Positions 9,740 through 20,904 of a DNA stretch of 64,000 bases are shown here, in pieces. The position numbers and the translations under genes were made by a program. Source of the DNA: Lyophyllum atratum. Taxonomy: Eukaryota > Basidiomycota > Agaricomycetes > Agaricales > Lyophyllaceae. The notes below the pieces were generated by a model. It saw only the letters and a program-made list of their open reading frames with translations, searched no databases and was not told where the DNA came from. How positions within the stretch are numbered: the first letter of the stretch is position 1; every line of letters starts with the position of its first letter. The DNA is taken from contig JACGCN010000014.1 in the NCBI GenBank assembly GCA_014905825.1, forward strand, positions 1 through 64,000, given 5' to 3'.

Positions 9740-12700
9740 TTACCCAACGTTTCCCCATAATTGCGAGGGCGACTGAGCGAAGTGCTGCTGCGCCAGACGA
9801 GGATCGTGAAGGGACGGGTGGTGGGAGTGGTAACCCGAGACAGGGGTGCTTTGGTAGTACATTCCGGTATTCGGTGGCATTTGGGAGTTGTTATAAACAG
9901 AACTGCCTAGACCGAGAGCATCGGGACGATGTATTGGCTGCTGATTGGAGGGCAGAGGATACGAGAACGGGTCGTGAGATCCGAACGCTTGGGGGTGGAA
10001 GGGCTGAGACGGTCCCATGGACGCGGATGGCAATCGTTGGTGAGGACTTTGCGCGATAGGTTGGTGCGCGTAAGAAGCGTGAGGCAAAGCCCCAACAAGA
10101 TGTGGTTGCGAGCTCTGTGAACTCTGTGTCGCACTTGGATACGGGGTCGATGACCATATCGACTGCGACGTCTCGAGCGCCGCACCGCCCTGGAACTGTT
10201 TGGCCTGGTATGACGTCTGGTTGGGCTGGCTCGTAAATTTGAGAGACTTTTCCTCCTGAGACGCAGACCAGATATTGTGGCCCTGACGGAGTTCCGAACC
10301 AAACAGCAATGCCGGCTGGGGTGCCGAGGATTCCAGATGAGTAAACGATGACCGACCACTCATGACATCATTCAGAAGGTCTTGAGCGGTGGTAGGGGCA
10401 ACATTCGCAGGAGCACCTGGAGTCATGAAGGGAGATAAGGTCTTGGAATGCGTCGGCGAGTGTTTCATGGGGCTTTTCAATGGGGTTGACTGTATCATCG
10501 GAGTTGCAAGGGAGGTCGGAGACGCGAGAGCAGAAGCCATCATAGGAGATACCGGGCCCCTGTCAAAGACGATCTAGCATAGTAAGATGAATAGGTAAGT
10601 AAGCATACCTTGGATCCCAAACTATCTGTTCGTCTTGATCTTCGTCCAAGTGCCGGAAAGCGGCATCAACGATAGAATCCTCGTCTGTCCGTGAGGTCAA
10701 CTCCGTCATGTTGTCCTCGTCCTTACGTTGATCCGCATGACTATCTCGAATCGAGGTAAGTAGAACCTGCTGGTCGATGGGCACAACGCTCTCTTCGGCT
10801 TGCACGTGCAATGTTTGCAAGGGCTCCATTATCTCGTCTCTGAAGGTATAATATGACCCATCGATGACTCGGATGGGGGAGTTCTTAAGGAGAAGAAAGT
10901 CAGCCTTCTGCATTAGACAAACAAGGAATTACGCACCTCAAGTTTCACAATTTCTTTCGCATCTTGTATCAGGTCAGCAATCCGCATCAGCTGCCAATCA
11001 TTGGGATGCGTCTCCTGAGCCTGTCGGGGGACACCAGACGTGTTGCGGTCCTCCACTCTAACAGACATATCTCCCATCATGTTCTTGAGGGGCAAGAAAC
11101 CTCTCATATCGATATCTTCCTCCAAAGGCGCAGTGAGCTGCGGCAGCCTGGACGGCTTGAAAATACGCGATAGCTCGGAGACGAAGCGCGAATAAGCCTC
11201 CCAGAAACGTTGAGTATGCGTCGAGGTTCGGCTGAACTGGTATTTGGGATTTCGGGTTACCTCCACGCCCTCCGTGCGCTTGACTTCCTGGTATGCGTCG
11301 AATTCATGATCCTGGGTCACATACTTGAAGTTGGCCCTCAACCATTTGCTGGCGATGCGAAGGGCGGGTAAGCTTCGTCTGAAGGTAGCCGTGATGCGCT
11401 GAGCTAAATCGTCGCCGGGAGCATCCCTGGGTGGGGGGACCTTGATTTCGTCCAGGCCGACTTCTAGAAGCCCTCGGTGGAGGTCAAGCAGATGGTCTAG
11501 AATGTGCCACTCTATGACAACCGATGTGCCTTCGGGAGGTGGAGGTAGTTCTGGCCTTCGGCTCAGGGCCTGGTTTGACGGGGTGCGAATCATTCGATGT
11601 TTCCAAAGCGCGCCTTGGGAGAGAACAATCGCGTTTGAGATCATGTCGGTGGGGAGGTACCGTTGAGCAACAAGGCTAGTGAAGGCATCAAGTACGACTT
11701 TGTTGTGCCTTCTTGATAAGGACTCCATTCTAGTGAATGATCAGCCAAAGAAAGTCAAATCGAGTTTAAAACATACTTTTTAAGCCCCTTCTCCATTCCA
11801 ACTTTCCATAACGAGTGCAACACAACAATATTCTCCCTGAACGCCTCCACTTGCACCCGCGGGGGTAATGCTTCGTGTCTGTCCCTTTCTCGTCGAGACC
11901 GCGTCTTCCAAGCCTCTAAAGCCTTCCCCAACACCGAACCGAGATTTTCAGAGGCGGTGTCATACGGCGCGCGGACACAAAGCGCACGGTAATAGTGCGT
12001 GAGGGAAACGAAGGAGTCCTTCCGGTACGTGGCAATGATTGCGAGCTGGTGAGACGGATTGCCGTCATCGGGCACCAGTAGCCTAGCCTGCTCGTAACAT
12101 TGCTGCGCCTTCTCATAGTTTCGCGGCCGCGGGATAGGCTCCTCCTGCCCCCCTCGGCGATTGCGACTTCTTCTCGTGGGTCCAGTTTCTTCTTGGCCGG
12201 CCTTCGGTCGGCCACCGGCTTCATTATACAGTTCGCGATAACGAGCTATATCCCCGAGGCATACCAATGCCTTGCTGAGAATGGCTAGCCACGAAGCCTT
12301 CTCTTCACAGGTGGCCGGCACAAAAGGGGTCGAAGCATCTTCTGGTGGGAATTGGAAATGGTTCCGGCCGTTCGGTAGAACACCCCCTCCATCGGAGCCT
12401 TCAGGAACATTGGGTGTCGGTTCTTCGGTCTCAGAGATGATTCCGAGGGCGACGAGGGCTGGCGTGGCCTCGTCGAGGGCAAAAGATCGCCGCAAACGGA
12501 CGACGAGCTGGCTCCAAAACTTCTCCTCGTCTGCGAGAAATTGGCGGAACCGTTGCACGATTTTGCGGTGCTCGACGACGGGCACGTTGTTCGGGCGCTG
12601 ATTGGGTTGCTGTGGCTGCCGCATTTTGCTCTGAATTAAGCGATCGAGATTGAGGATCCGCTGCTTGTATGAGGCGATGAAGGCGTAGGATGTCTGCATC

Positions 12701-13011
12701 CAGAGATGGTTCTCGACATCCTTGGACTCTTTTGCGTACGGGTGGACAAGGAGTAGGCTCAAGTAGCGCCTCCGGAGACTGTTGTCAATTAGTGTGAGAG
12801 TGCTGCGAAAGTGTGTTTGTAATACCCACTTCTTCCGCTGAAAATCAACCTCCTTGTCAAATGGCTCTCTGTTCTTCAACAACTCCTTCAAGGATTGGTG
12901 GATACCCTTCGCCTCGCTGCTCGCGCCAAAATTTTCGAGAGATCAGGGCCAAGAAGATGTGAGAGAAGCGGCTGATACTCACCGAGCGATACTTGCAGGC
13001 TGCTCAGTCAT
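9740..13011 (-). CDS. EST1/SMG7-like TPR protein (NMD and telomere factor)
   Basis: Six exons on the minus strand: 12983-13011, 12830-12916, 11777-12778, 10937-11729, 10609-10907 and 9740-10559 (1009 aa). The N-terminal 14-3-3-like/TPR region carries LLLVHPYAKESKDVENHLW and MQTSYAFIASYKQRILNLD, typical of the Est1/SMG5/SMG7 family. A linker comes next, then the EST1 RNA/DNA-binding helical region (YEKAQQCYEQARLLVPDDG, NPSHQLAIIATYRKDS, LTHYYRALCVRAPYDTA). The long C-terminal part is Ser/Pro/Gln-rich and disordered. No PIN nuclease domain was seen, so it is SMG7/Est1-like and not SMG5/6-like. Such proteins bind phosphorylated UPF1 and/or telomerase. One intron (10908-10936) would be only 29 nt with the strong GTGCGT donor. 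An upstream donor, GTGAAA, would make it 41 nt and remove four residues. Confidence 0.88.
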
Positions 13012-13301
13012 GGTGGGCCGTGATCTTCGTTAATCCAGGCAAACCATTTCCAGACGGGGTGCGTTCAGGTTCTGATAACTCTCTGTGGATGCTGGGCAGG
13101 CAGACGGGGAGGTAGGCAGAGCAGAGAAGATCAATGAAGAGGACAGATCATGGGTGCAACAAGACGTGGGAACATCTGGACAACATTCAACTCTGCCCAT
13201 AACCTGACCAACATTCGTCCACAGCAGTCCGACAGCATGTTACGTATAGATACAAGTTCAAAATGTAGGAAAGTGGTATACAATGTGCAGAATCTCCATC
13301 T

Positions 13302-16300
13302 CTAGTCATCATCTTCCTCGTCATCGTCCCGCCCACCAGGACGGAACAGCGCCAAAAGGTCGTCCATGCCAAGGCGCATGTCCTTGATTTTATCTCCGCT
13401 CAAGGCCGCCCGCGCAAGCTCGCGTTTCTTCTCCTGCAACTAATCGGGGAGTTATGTGTCAGTTGACGGACATCCTGGTCGAAGGTGAGACTCACCGTCA
13501 ATATCCGGTCCTCGACTGTCTCATCAATCTTCAGCTTGAATATGTTGACATCACGCGTCTGACCAAATCGATGGGCACGATCGAAGGCTTGGTCCTTTCG
13601 AGACGTTAACGAATTTTCAGAGCAAGCAAGTACGGTCATACCTCCAAAGCCGGGTTCCACCATAGGTCGACGAGAATCACGTTATTACAAGCAGTCAAGT
13701 TTAGACCTTCCATTACCATCAGCCATTGGTTGGTCCAACTGGAATACCTACATACCTGTGCTGCCAGCTTTGAAGGAGATAAGAATGACGCGGACATTCT
13801 TAATCTTCTTGATAATCTCCAGAGAGGCTTCACGGGCCTTGGCATCCATGGAGCCATCATCTTCAATGACATGTCAGATCGGGATAAGCAGGAAAGCAAT
13901 GCACACCACTCACAGCGGACATACTCGACACCCTTATCCAGCAAGAACGGCTCAATCAAATCGAGCATCTTCGTAAACTGCGAGAAGATAATCGTCTTCT
14001 CCTCCCCTCCCGACCGCGTATCGATCTCCCCAAGAAGCTTCAAGATCATCCTGATCTTCGCCGACGATGGCCGAGTCGCCTCCGCCTCTCTCGCCTGCAG
14101 CGCTAAAGGCGCACAGTCAACGCAGGTGGAGTCTAGGTCACCCGAGACAGTGTTATCCGGACCCAGCCTATGATAAAACATCAGAACATATACCAATCGA
14201 GAGAAGAGGGCAGACATACTCTGTGGTGCAGACCTGGCACTTGCGGGTCACCCCGAGCTGAGCGAAGGCCCCAACAAGGTCGTCGGCATCGGGCTCGTCG
14301 ACGGACTTCTTAGCCTTCGGCTCCAGCGCATCAGCGTCCTTCTGATAGTCCTGCGCGACGAGGATGGGATGATTGCAGGCTAAACGAGAATATCAGAGGT
14401 TAGATCTATCCATATCCACACAAACAAGTTTAACGGACCTTGACGAAGCCGGAGCAGCAAAAGGAGAACAGAGATATAATTGCTTTTGCCCTTATTATTG
14501 GCCATGAGCTTCTCAATCACGCTCTCCATCTTGCCTTCCAGAGCTTCGTAGAACGCCTGTTCGGACGAGTCAAAAGGACATGAAACGACGTTGACGATCC
14601 GCTTTGGAAGGTCAATAAGCGCCTTTCCGTTCAGAGACTGGTCCTTCCGCCGCCTCAGCATTATCTGCTTCAGCACAACCTAGAAAGTATAACATCATGA
14701 GCGAACAAGCAATGACAACGAAGCGAGGGTAGGACACGAAGACATACCTGAAGCCGCTTCATCGCCCGACTGGCGCCCTTCCCGTTCTTGACAGGTTTAG
14801 CAATTTGGGTGTTAAAATTGTCCCAGTTCGATAGGGGCTTGATGCGCAAGAACTTAATCAGGGAGTACAGTTCAACGACGTTGTTCTGCCTGGAGCGAGC
14901 ATGTCAGGATACACATGAATAGGCATAGTACAAACCACATACATAGGTGTGCCAGTCAGACACCATCTGAACTTGCCATTCAGTTCACAGCAAGCGATCG
15001 CACCCTTCGTCTTCTCGTTCTTGATATTGTGCGCTTCGTCTGAAGAATAGTGAGCCAAAGTGGTTGAGGTATAATCCAGGCATACCTAGAACGATGCGCC
15101 ACCATGGAACGTGGAAGAGCGCAGATTTCTTGGGAGATTTAGCCTTCTTCGTCTTCGCAGCAATGGTACGCCCGAAATGCTCTCCAGATCCAGAAGAGTC
15201 GTCGGAGTCGCTAGCCTCGGCTGCTTTCTTCTTTGATTTAAGCTTTGTCTGGGACTCATCCTTTGCAGACGATGAGTACGCATCATACTCCGATTTCACA
15301 ACATCGTAGGTTGTGACGACTACACGGTGCTTGCGCAATACGAGCGGATCTGCAGAACTTGTTGAAAAGTGGTATCAAGGCATGACTTAAGAAGGGCTTA
15401 CCTGCTGTTCGGGTGGGACCATGATGCTTATGAACAGACACATCTTCCGCCATTTTCGCAATCTCATCTGCCCATTGACCGACGAGTGCCAAGGGACAAA
15501 CGACCCTATTTCCATGATGAGTAGCTGGGCATAAAGCGTAGTGAAGAGTACACACAGAGTTGTGGCTGACCACCCATCGTCACGGTCACTCTTACGAGCC
15601 CGCCCTTCAACGATTCGCGTGAGAGTCTGTATCGTCTTTCCAAGACTGACATCGGCCAATGAGCGGATTATATCTGAATTCAAGGAAGTATGGACATACC
15701 CCATATCATCTGCGAGAATGCCGCCCGTTCTCTTCTTCGTCAAGTCCTCTCGGTCCCTCATCCACGCCCGGCCGATTATCTGATGTGGAAGAAGCTTAAT
15801 GGTGTCGCGGAATCCCTTGACAGTCGCGTCCTCCATATTGATCTCCGTTTCTACGTCGTCATTCATCCCGCCACTCATCAAATCCCGGAGGGCTTTCTCA
15901 GCGTCCGCAGGCGAGATGTACAAGTTGTCATCTGCAAATTCGGGGATAGCAATACCGTCCGCATCTATAGGCTAGCGAAGAAACTGTTACGGTATGCAAT
16001 ATGTAGGTGTCAAACTGGGCTCACTTGAGAGGTGTTTGGTCGTTCAAATATGATGTCCTTGTTGGAAGGTAGCTTTATTGGTTTGCCAAATGGTGCAGGA
16101 GGCGGGAATTTGCTCGTATCAACTTTCTTCTGTGTTAGGTCCCGGATGTTATCGTGGCCAAACCGCGATGGTTGGAGAGGAACAGCGGTCGCTTTGGGAA
16201 GAAACCCACTAGAAGTACGTTTCTTAGTCGTGAATCGTGACATGCAGAGCGGAATGAGCACCTTGTAAGTTGTATCTTTTCCGCGAGTCTATTCGGTTCG

Positions 16301-16621
16301 TCGTCTTCGTCGTCTGAAGATATAACAATGGCGTTCTTCCTTTGAACCACTGGAAAAGGAGCCACTGAAGATGAAGAGCTGGAGGTAGCGCTGGAGGTTG
16401 ACGAAATAGACTGTAAAGTAATTTGGAGAGTCATTTAGCATGAGTGCTTAGTCTCAATCAATTTGAACGCACGATCGCCGAGGGCGGTCCCGTCGCCTGG
16501 CGAGCAGCGCCGAACTCAGGATAAAGGTTGGCATCCTGCATCATCCGCTGACGTCTTCAGAGAAATATAAGCGAAAGAATGTTCAAGTACAGGGATATAC
16601 GTACATGTGCTCTACAGGCAT
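13302..16621 (-). CDS. SNF2-family DNA-dependent ATPase/helicase
   Basis: Seventeen exons between 16621 and 13302, 16 introns of 46-68 nt, total 820 aa. All SNF2 motifs are visible: Walker A at residues 232-239 (DDMGLGKT), motif Ia [19 protein letters not shown] at 388-391, [16 protein letters not shown], and in the C-terminal lobe the [15 protein letters not shown] segment, [17 protein letters not shown] and the arginine-finger region [16 protein letters not shown] at 743-758. Between the lobes lie two CxxC pairs (595/598 and 616/619) where Rad5/HLTF-type enzymes carry a RING. Only four Cys remain and no His pattern is clear, so ubiquitin-ligase activity is not supported. An acidic patch (residues near SSDDEDDE) precedes the core. 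Likely role: chromatin or transcription-complex remodelling in the nucleus. The start is an ATG in a 17-nt first exon. Confidence 0.92.
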
Positions 16622-17909
16622 CTTGAAGGGCGTAAATTGGTTGAGGGGAGAAGGTGCAGGTGAGGAGTTTCAACTTCAAGTTTGAGTCGCGTCGTAATTA
16701 TAACGGGCACGTGACCGAACCAAACCGTGGCAATCACCGCTTTTTTCGCGATCGCGACAAATTGCTTTCAAGTTTGTCCCTGAAATTAAATTCAAGTCGA
16801 ATTCATGTCCTCTCAAAACCCAGAGCTCCTGCATGCTCGTACTCATACATTCTCTTGACTCGGAAAATTCTGGACCTTACACTCGCCCCTTTTGTTCTCC
16901 CTGCTCTTGTAATCGTTGGACCTACCGTCACCTGGCAACCTGTCGTAGGCTCCCTGAGCCTCGAGGCTGAATTCAACTGAATAGGCTTATGTGATTTACG
17001 TTAAAAGACCGTTGTACTCTACAATGGGTAAGGAGAATTTACGTATTCTTTGAGTAATGGTCGCTTCCAGTACATGTTTTAGTTGGCAGGACCAAGCAGG
17101 AGATACGGACCTTGGGACGGGACGAAACGCTAGACGGCGACGACCTTTGCGATTTGTATCTGCAATTCGCGGGTGGAGGGTTAGCACGACATGGAAATGG
17201 ATCATCACGACCGCTTCTCTCAGTTAGCGGACGGCTGAACAACAAGTGCGGATGTATATGCCGGCACTCAGCACACAGCATAGAGTGATCCATGGCATTC
17301 ATGGTCCGTTGGTGCCTTTGTACATGCCCTTGTACACGGCAGCTCGGGCGCTCTCTCAGATCCCTTCCTGTGTTTTTTTGCGGGACCATATCAAGTTGCT
17401 TATGCCTCTCATGGCGCCCTCGACCACGATCTCTATCTTCGCTTATTCTTACCCTCATCACTTACAGCGTGGTGCCATTCTATCATCCTCGTGTGATCCA
17501 AATTTTCTAGCTAAGCATTTATTTGGCGTCTTGGGACTTGTGACCTACACGCACCTTTCAGATGAGCAGCGCACCCTAAATGTGACGATGGAGTCTGAGG
17601 GATCTCTACCACAGGCCGAGTGATTGGACTTTGTGAACTCGGCCTCCGTTGTGTTTAGACCCAGATGATGAACATAGTCAATACTCCCTGGACCCGGCCA
17701 TCATCAGGGCAGCGACTTTCTTCATTGTTTTACGGCCTCCGGGTGCCTTTGTGTTCCTCAGATTGTCATATGTACAGGAAGAATGCCATTCCATGAAGTG
17801 CGTTGCAAACTAATCGTACAGTTCCTCGGCGACCACAACATGGTCGCAAAGCCAATGAGCCTTGAATGAGCCATACCAGAACCTGAAATGTCAACCTCGT
17901 TGCTCCATA
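16622..17909. other. 1.3-kb gene-free stretch
   Basis: Upstream region of the SNF2 gene and downstream region of the pseudo-USP gene. Open frames at 16654-16980, 17039-17461 and 17246-17623 overlap on opposite strands and have no recognisable content or splicing, so none is called. Confidence 0.45.
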
Positions 17910-20448
17910 TCAGAGGCGTTGTGTCTGGACATCGTCCGTGACATCCATCGACTGAGATTCCGTCTGCTCCGGAAAGACGGCTGGCGAAAAGCCTGAGGGG
18001 ATGGATGAACTAGAATTGTGAACGTCGATATGCGCATCTCGATCGTCCACAAGTTCTGGCTGAAGCATAGCAAGAAACTTCTCGTTATGATCTTTGACGG
18101 CATCCTGCGCGCATGTTTGGGGATGGTTATGAGAAGTAAGAGAGAGAGCCGACGTACAACGAAGCCTTGAGGCCAAATCACTTGCGCGCTCATTTGTTCT
18201 TCAGATAGATGTCGACTGTACACAAGGAGATAAGGCCCTGCGCCTAGATGAAGACCCGTTGGATCTGTAAGAACCGTCTCTTCGGGAACCTATTGAGATA
18301 AGTAAGTTGACGCATCGCCGGACATGGCCAAAGCATACCTCGGTGACAGTGTAATCAAGGGTTTTCCACCAAGTCCCATGGCCATCTTGGATATAAGAGT
18401 ATATTTGTTTACGACCAGGCAGTCCCGTGTGCATGAGGACAGCACGAAGGTCGTACTTTGGAACTTGAATCAGGAACCACAGCAACAAGAACAGACAGAA
18501 ATACAGACTTGGTGGTGTTGAAGCTCCGGGCAGTCGAAAACACCCGCTGCCTCTGCCTGGAGTCTTTCGATATCGAGATCAATTTCTACATTTCATCAGC
18601 AAACAGGCGCTGTAAGGGGTGGTGTGGGGAATTACCATGGGTTTTAGAAACAATTTGGTCCACAATGCCCCTCAGTTTCCCTGCTGTACGAAGAATGGCA
18701 GCTTCGCGTTCCGGATCGCCCCTTGCCTCCGCCACATGCTCGTAGTAGTGCAATGATGCTCGTAAATCCTTCACAGTGTCACGATCCTACAGATTGAGAC
18801 AATTAGTGCTATCATGGGCATGAAATGTGACTGTCTTACGTTGAACCGAGTAATAAACTCCTTTTTCCTCATCAACTGTTTGATTTCGGCCTGCATCTCC
18901 CGCTCCAGCACCCGCTTCTGTTCTGCGATAGCGAAGTTCTCCAGTAAAAATCGGTCCAGATAGAAATATTTGGGAAATATAAAGGGTTCCGCGGAAGGCT
19001 TTCCGGAACCCGGAAAGGGCTTGAGTTGGAACATCACCAATTCCGAGGGTTCGAAGATCACGTCGTGTATGGAAACACTCCCAGTGTAGCGAGATAGATG
19101 ATATGTTAGACGTGAGGCGAGATCATTCGGTGCATGCGCGCCTCCGACCTCGACTGTGACGACACTACCTTGGACGGACGTTTGGTGGAGGACCTTGTAG
19201 GAGCTGCCATGCGATTCAGCCTGACCATGTAGAAATTGGAACAATCGAACTCTGCAGCGAGTCCGTCAGATGTTCGGGGGAGTGAAGGTCGAACATAATC
19301 ACGGTGGTGCACCATCCGGCGTCTGTTCGTTGAGCTCGCTTTCGATTAGACTACCAAGGTTCTTGATGAAGTCTGTTTAAAAACATAAGAATTCACAACT
19401 CCCGCCGTAAGTAGATCACGTTCACCTGAACTCAGATCTCCCAGAGATTCGTTCGTCCCATCCCAAGGGTTTGACAGAAGAGGTAGAACTTCCTTGTCCA
19501 CGAGGGACGAAAGCACGACAAGATCCAAATTTGTAAAGAGTTCGACTAAGTTCCACACTGCTATATCGGAATTTTCTAGTGAGGGCTCGAGGAATGAGTA
19601 GAAGGATTAACTGATTTGAGCTACCGTTTCTCTGCGAGGGTGCTTCAGCTTTGGCATCAGGTAATCTTAGCTTCGAGACGCTTTCGCGGATTTGCGGGAT
19701 TTGGAAAAAAGCTTGTATGATCTTTATTCAAGGTTAATGACTTGGAGACGATGATGTCAACGGATCGCGTACTAAAGCAGCATACACAAGCGCCGAGGCT
19801 TCTGGGCGTAGAGCAACGGGTCTTTAGGTGTGATGAAAATCATCAGGATAGAACTATCATGACACAGTGTATAACTACGAACCGGGAGCCATCGCGGAGG
19901 GTATCCTCGAGAGGAAAGAGGTCCAGATCGTCCGAGTTGAATTCAGCCAGACTCGCCTGGATGGCATCCTTCAAAGACCGATCATCATGGTTTGTTTCTA
20001 CCGGGGTCTATCAAGTTAACCGAATAAATGTCGAGATAGAAAGGGAGTATTGGCGTCCCACATTCGTTGTGACCATCTGCCATGAGGGGTTAGGTGCGCG
20101 TTCGGACGGACCGAACTTGACCTCGCTTTGAGCCTGGCTGAGCTGCCAGCTGCGGGTGGGGTCATTTTCTTCCGTGAGGTCAATGACCGCTGACGATGAC
20201 GCTTCAGTGATATGTGGGATGCTTGATGATGAAGAGGGATCGGTATATGTTGTGTCTTGGCTACTTTGAGTCGTGCTTTGCCATGCAGGAGGCTCTTCCT
20301 GGCCAGTATCCCCTCCCAGAATAGCGTCAGCGGCTTTCTCTACATTTCCATGCTTTCTGAGTACCCGACGTGCTTGATCTGGACCGACGACGCCACCCAA
20401 TATGTCTGTAAGCAGGTCCACCGCATCCTGCTCCTCTTCTGGTGTCAT
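17910..20448 (-). CDS. UBA/UIM-containing USP25/28-like pseudo-deubiquitinase
   Basis: Twelve exons: 20062-20448, 19883-20007, 19773-19821, 19625-19721, 19426-19575, 19303-19372, 18840-19251, 18636-18786, 18509-18585, 18339-18455, 18158-18289 and 17910-18104 (653 aa). Residues 5-45 form a UBA-like helix bundle (QARRVLRKHGNVEKAADAIL). A ubiquitin-interacting motif follows at about 138-153 (RSLKDAIQASLAEF). Next come FGPSERAPNPSWQM (upstream of the UIM) and RPVALRPEASALVYAALIIQ, aligning with the USP Cys box. The expected GNTCW is absent and no Cys lies near it. At 507 onward YDLRAVLMHTG matches the USP His box, but the following Gly-His-Tyr is replaced by RKQIYSYI. The Asn/Asp box is KTLDYTVTE. 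The fold seems kept while catalysis is lost. A role as a ubiquitin-binding scaffold is inferred. The N-terminus could extend if a 5' exon exists. Confidence 0.85.
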
Positions 20449-20904
20449 CTCGGAAGCCTGCAGATTGGGAGATTTGGAATATTCCTGTGTAATGGAGTGG
20501 ACAGGCAATTAAACGCGTGAAATGTCAATGTTGCCAGGAAATAAGAAGGGGCAAGCTGGCTTGCCGATGGCGGACTGGCCACGAGGCAGTGAAAGAATTC
20601 TCGGAATCTTCCGAATGCCGCTAATCATAATCCTGATTAGATCCTCATCCAAACCGACCATACTCAGTACTGTTATCTTGGACTCGGAGCTAGTGTGTTG
20701 ATGTCATGGACCTCTACTCCTTTGCCTCGACTCGCTATCATCCCAGCATCCGAATTGACATTGTTATAGGGAGTTCAAAGCCCTCAGGCGACCCTAGGTG
20801 AGTTTAGGATGGCTTGGTAAAATGAATCCATCTATTTCTTGTCTATTCCTGGATATAAGCCCTTCGCCACCACCCAGAATATCTACATGCCAGGTCTAGT
20901 TGCT
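20449..20904. other. Intergenic spacer
   Basis: Promoter of the pseudo-USP gene and 3' flank of the Zn2Cys6 gene. A 3' splice-like CACAG at about 20490 leaves room for a non-coding first exon. Nothing else seen. Confidence 0.45.

Noticed and set aside
17039..17461. Overlapping 125-140 codon frames on both strands between SNF2 and pseudo-USP genes
   Set aside because: Opposing frames shadow each other, with Arg/His-rich composition and no family resemblance.
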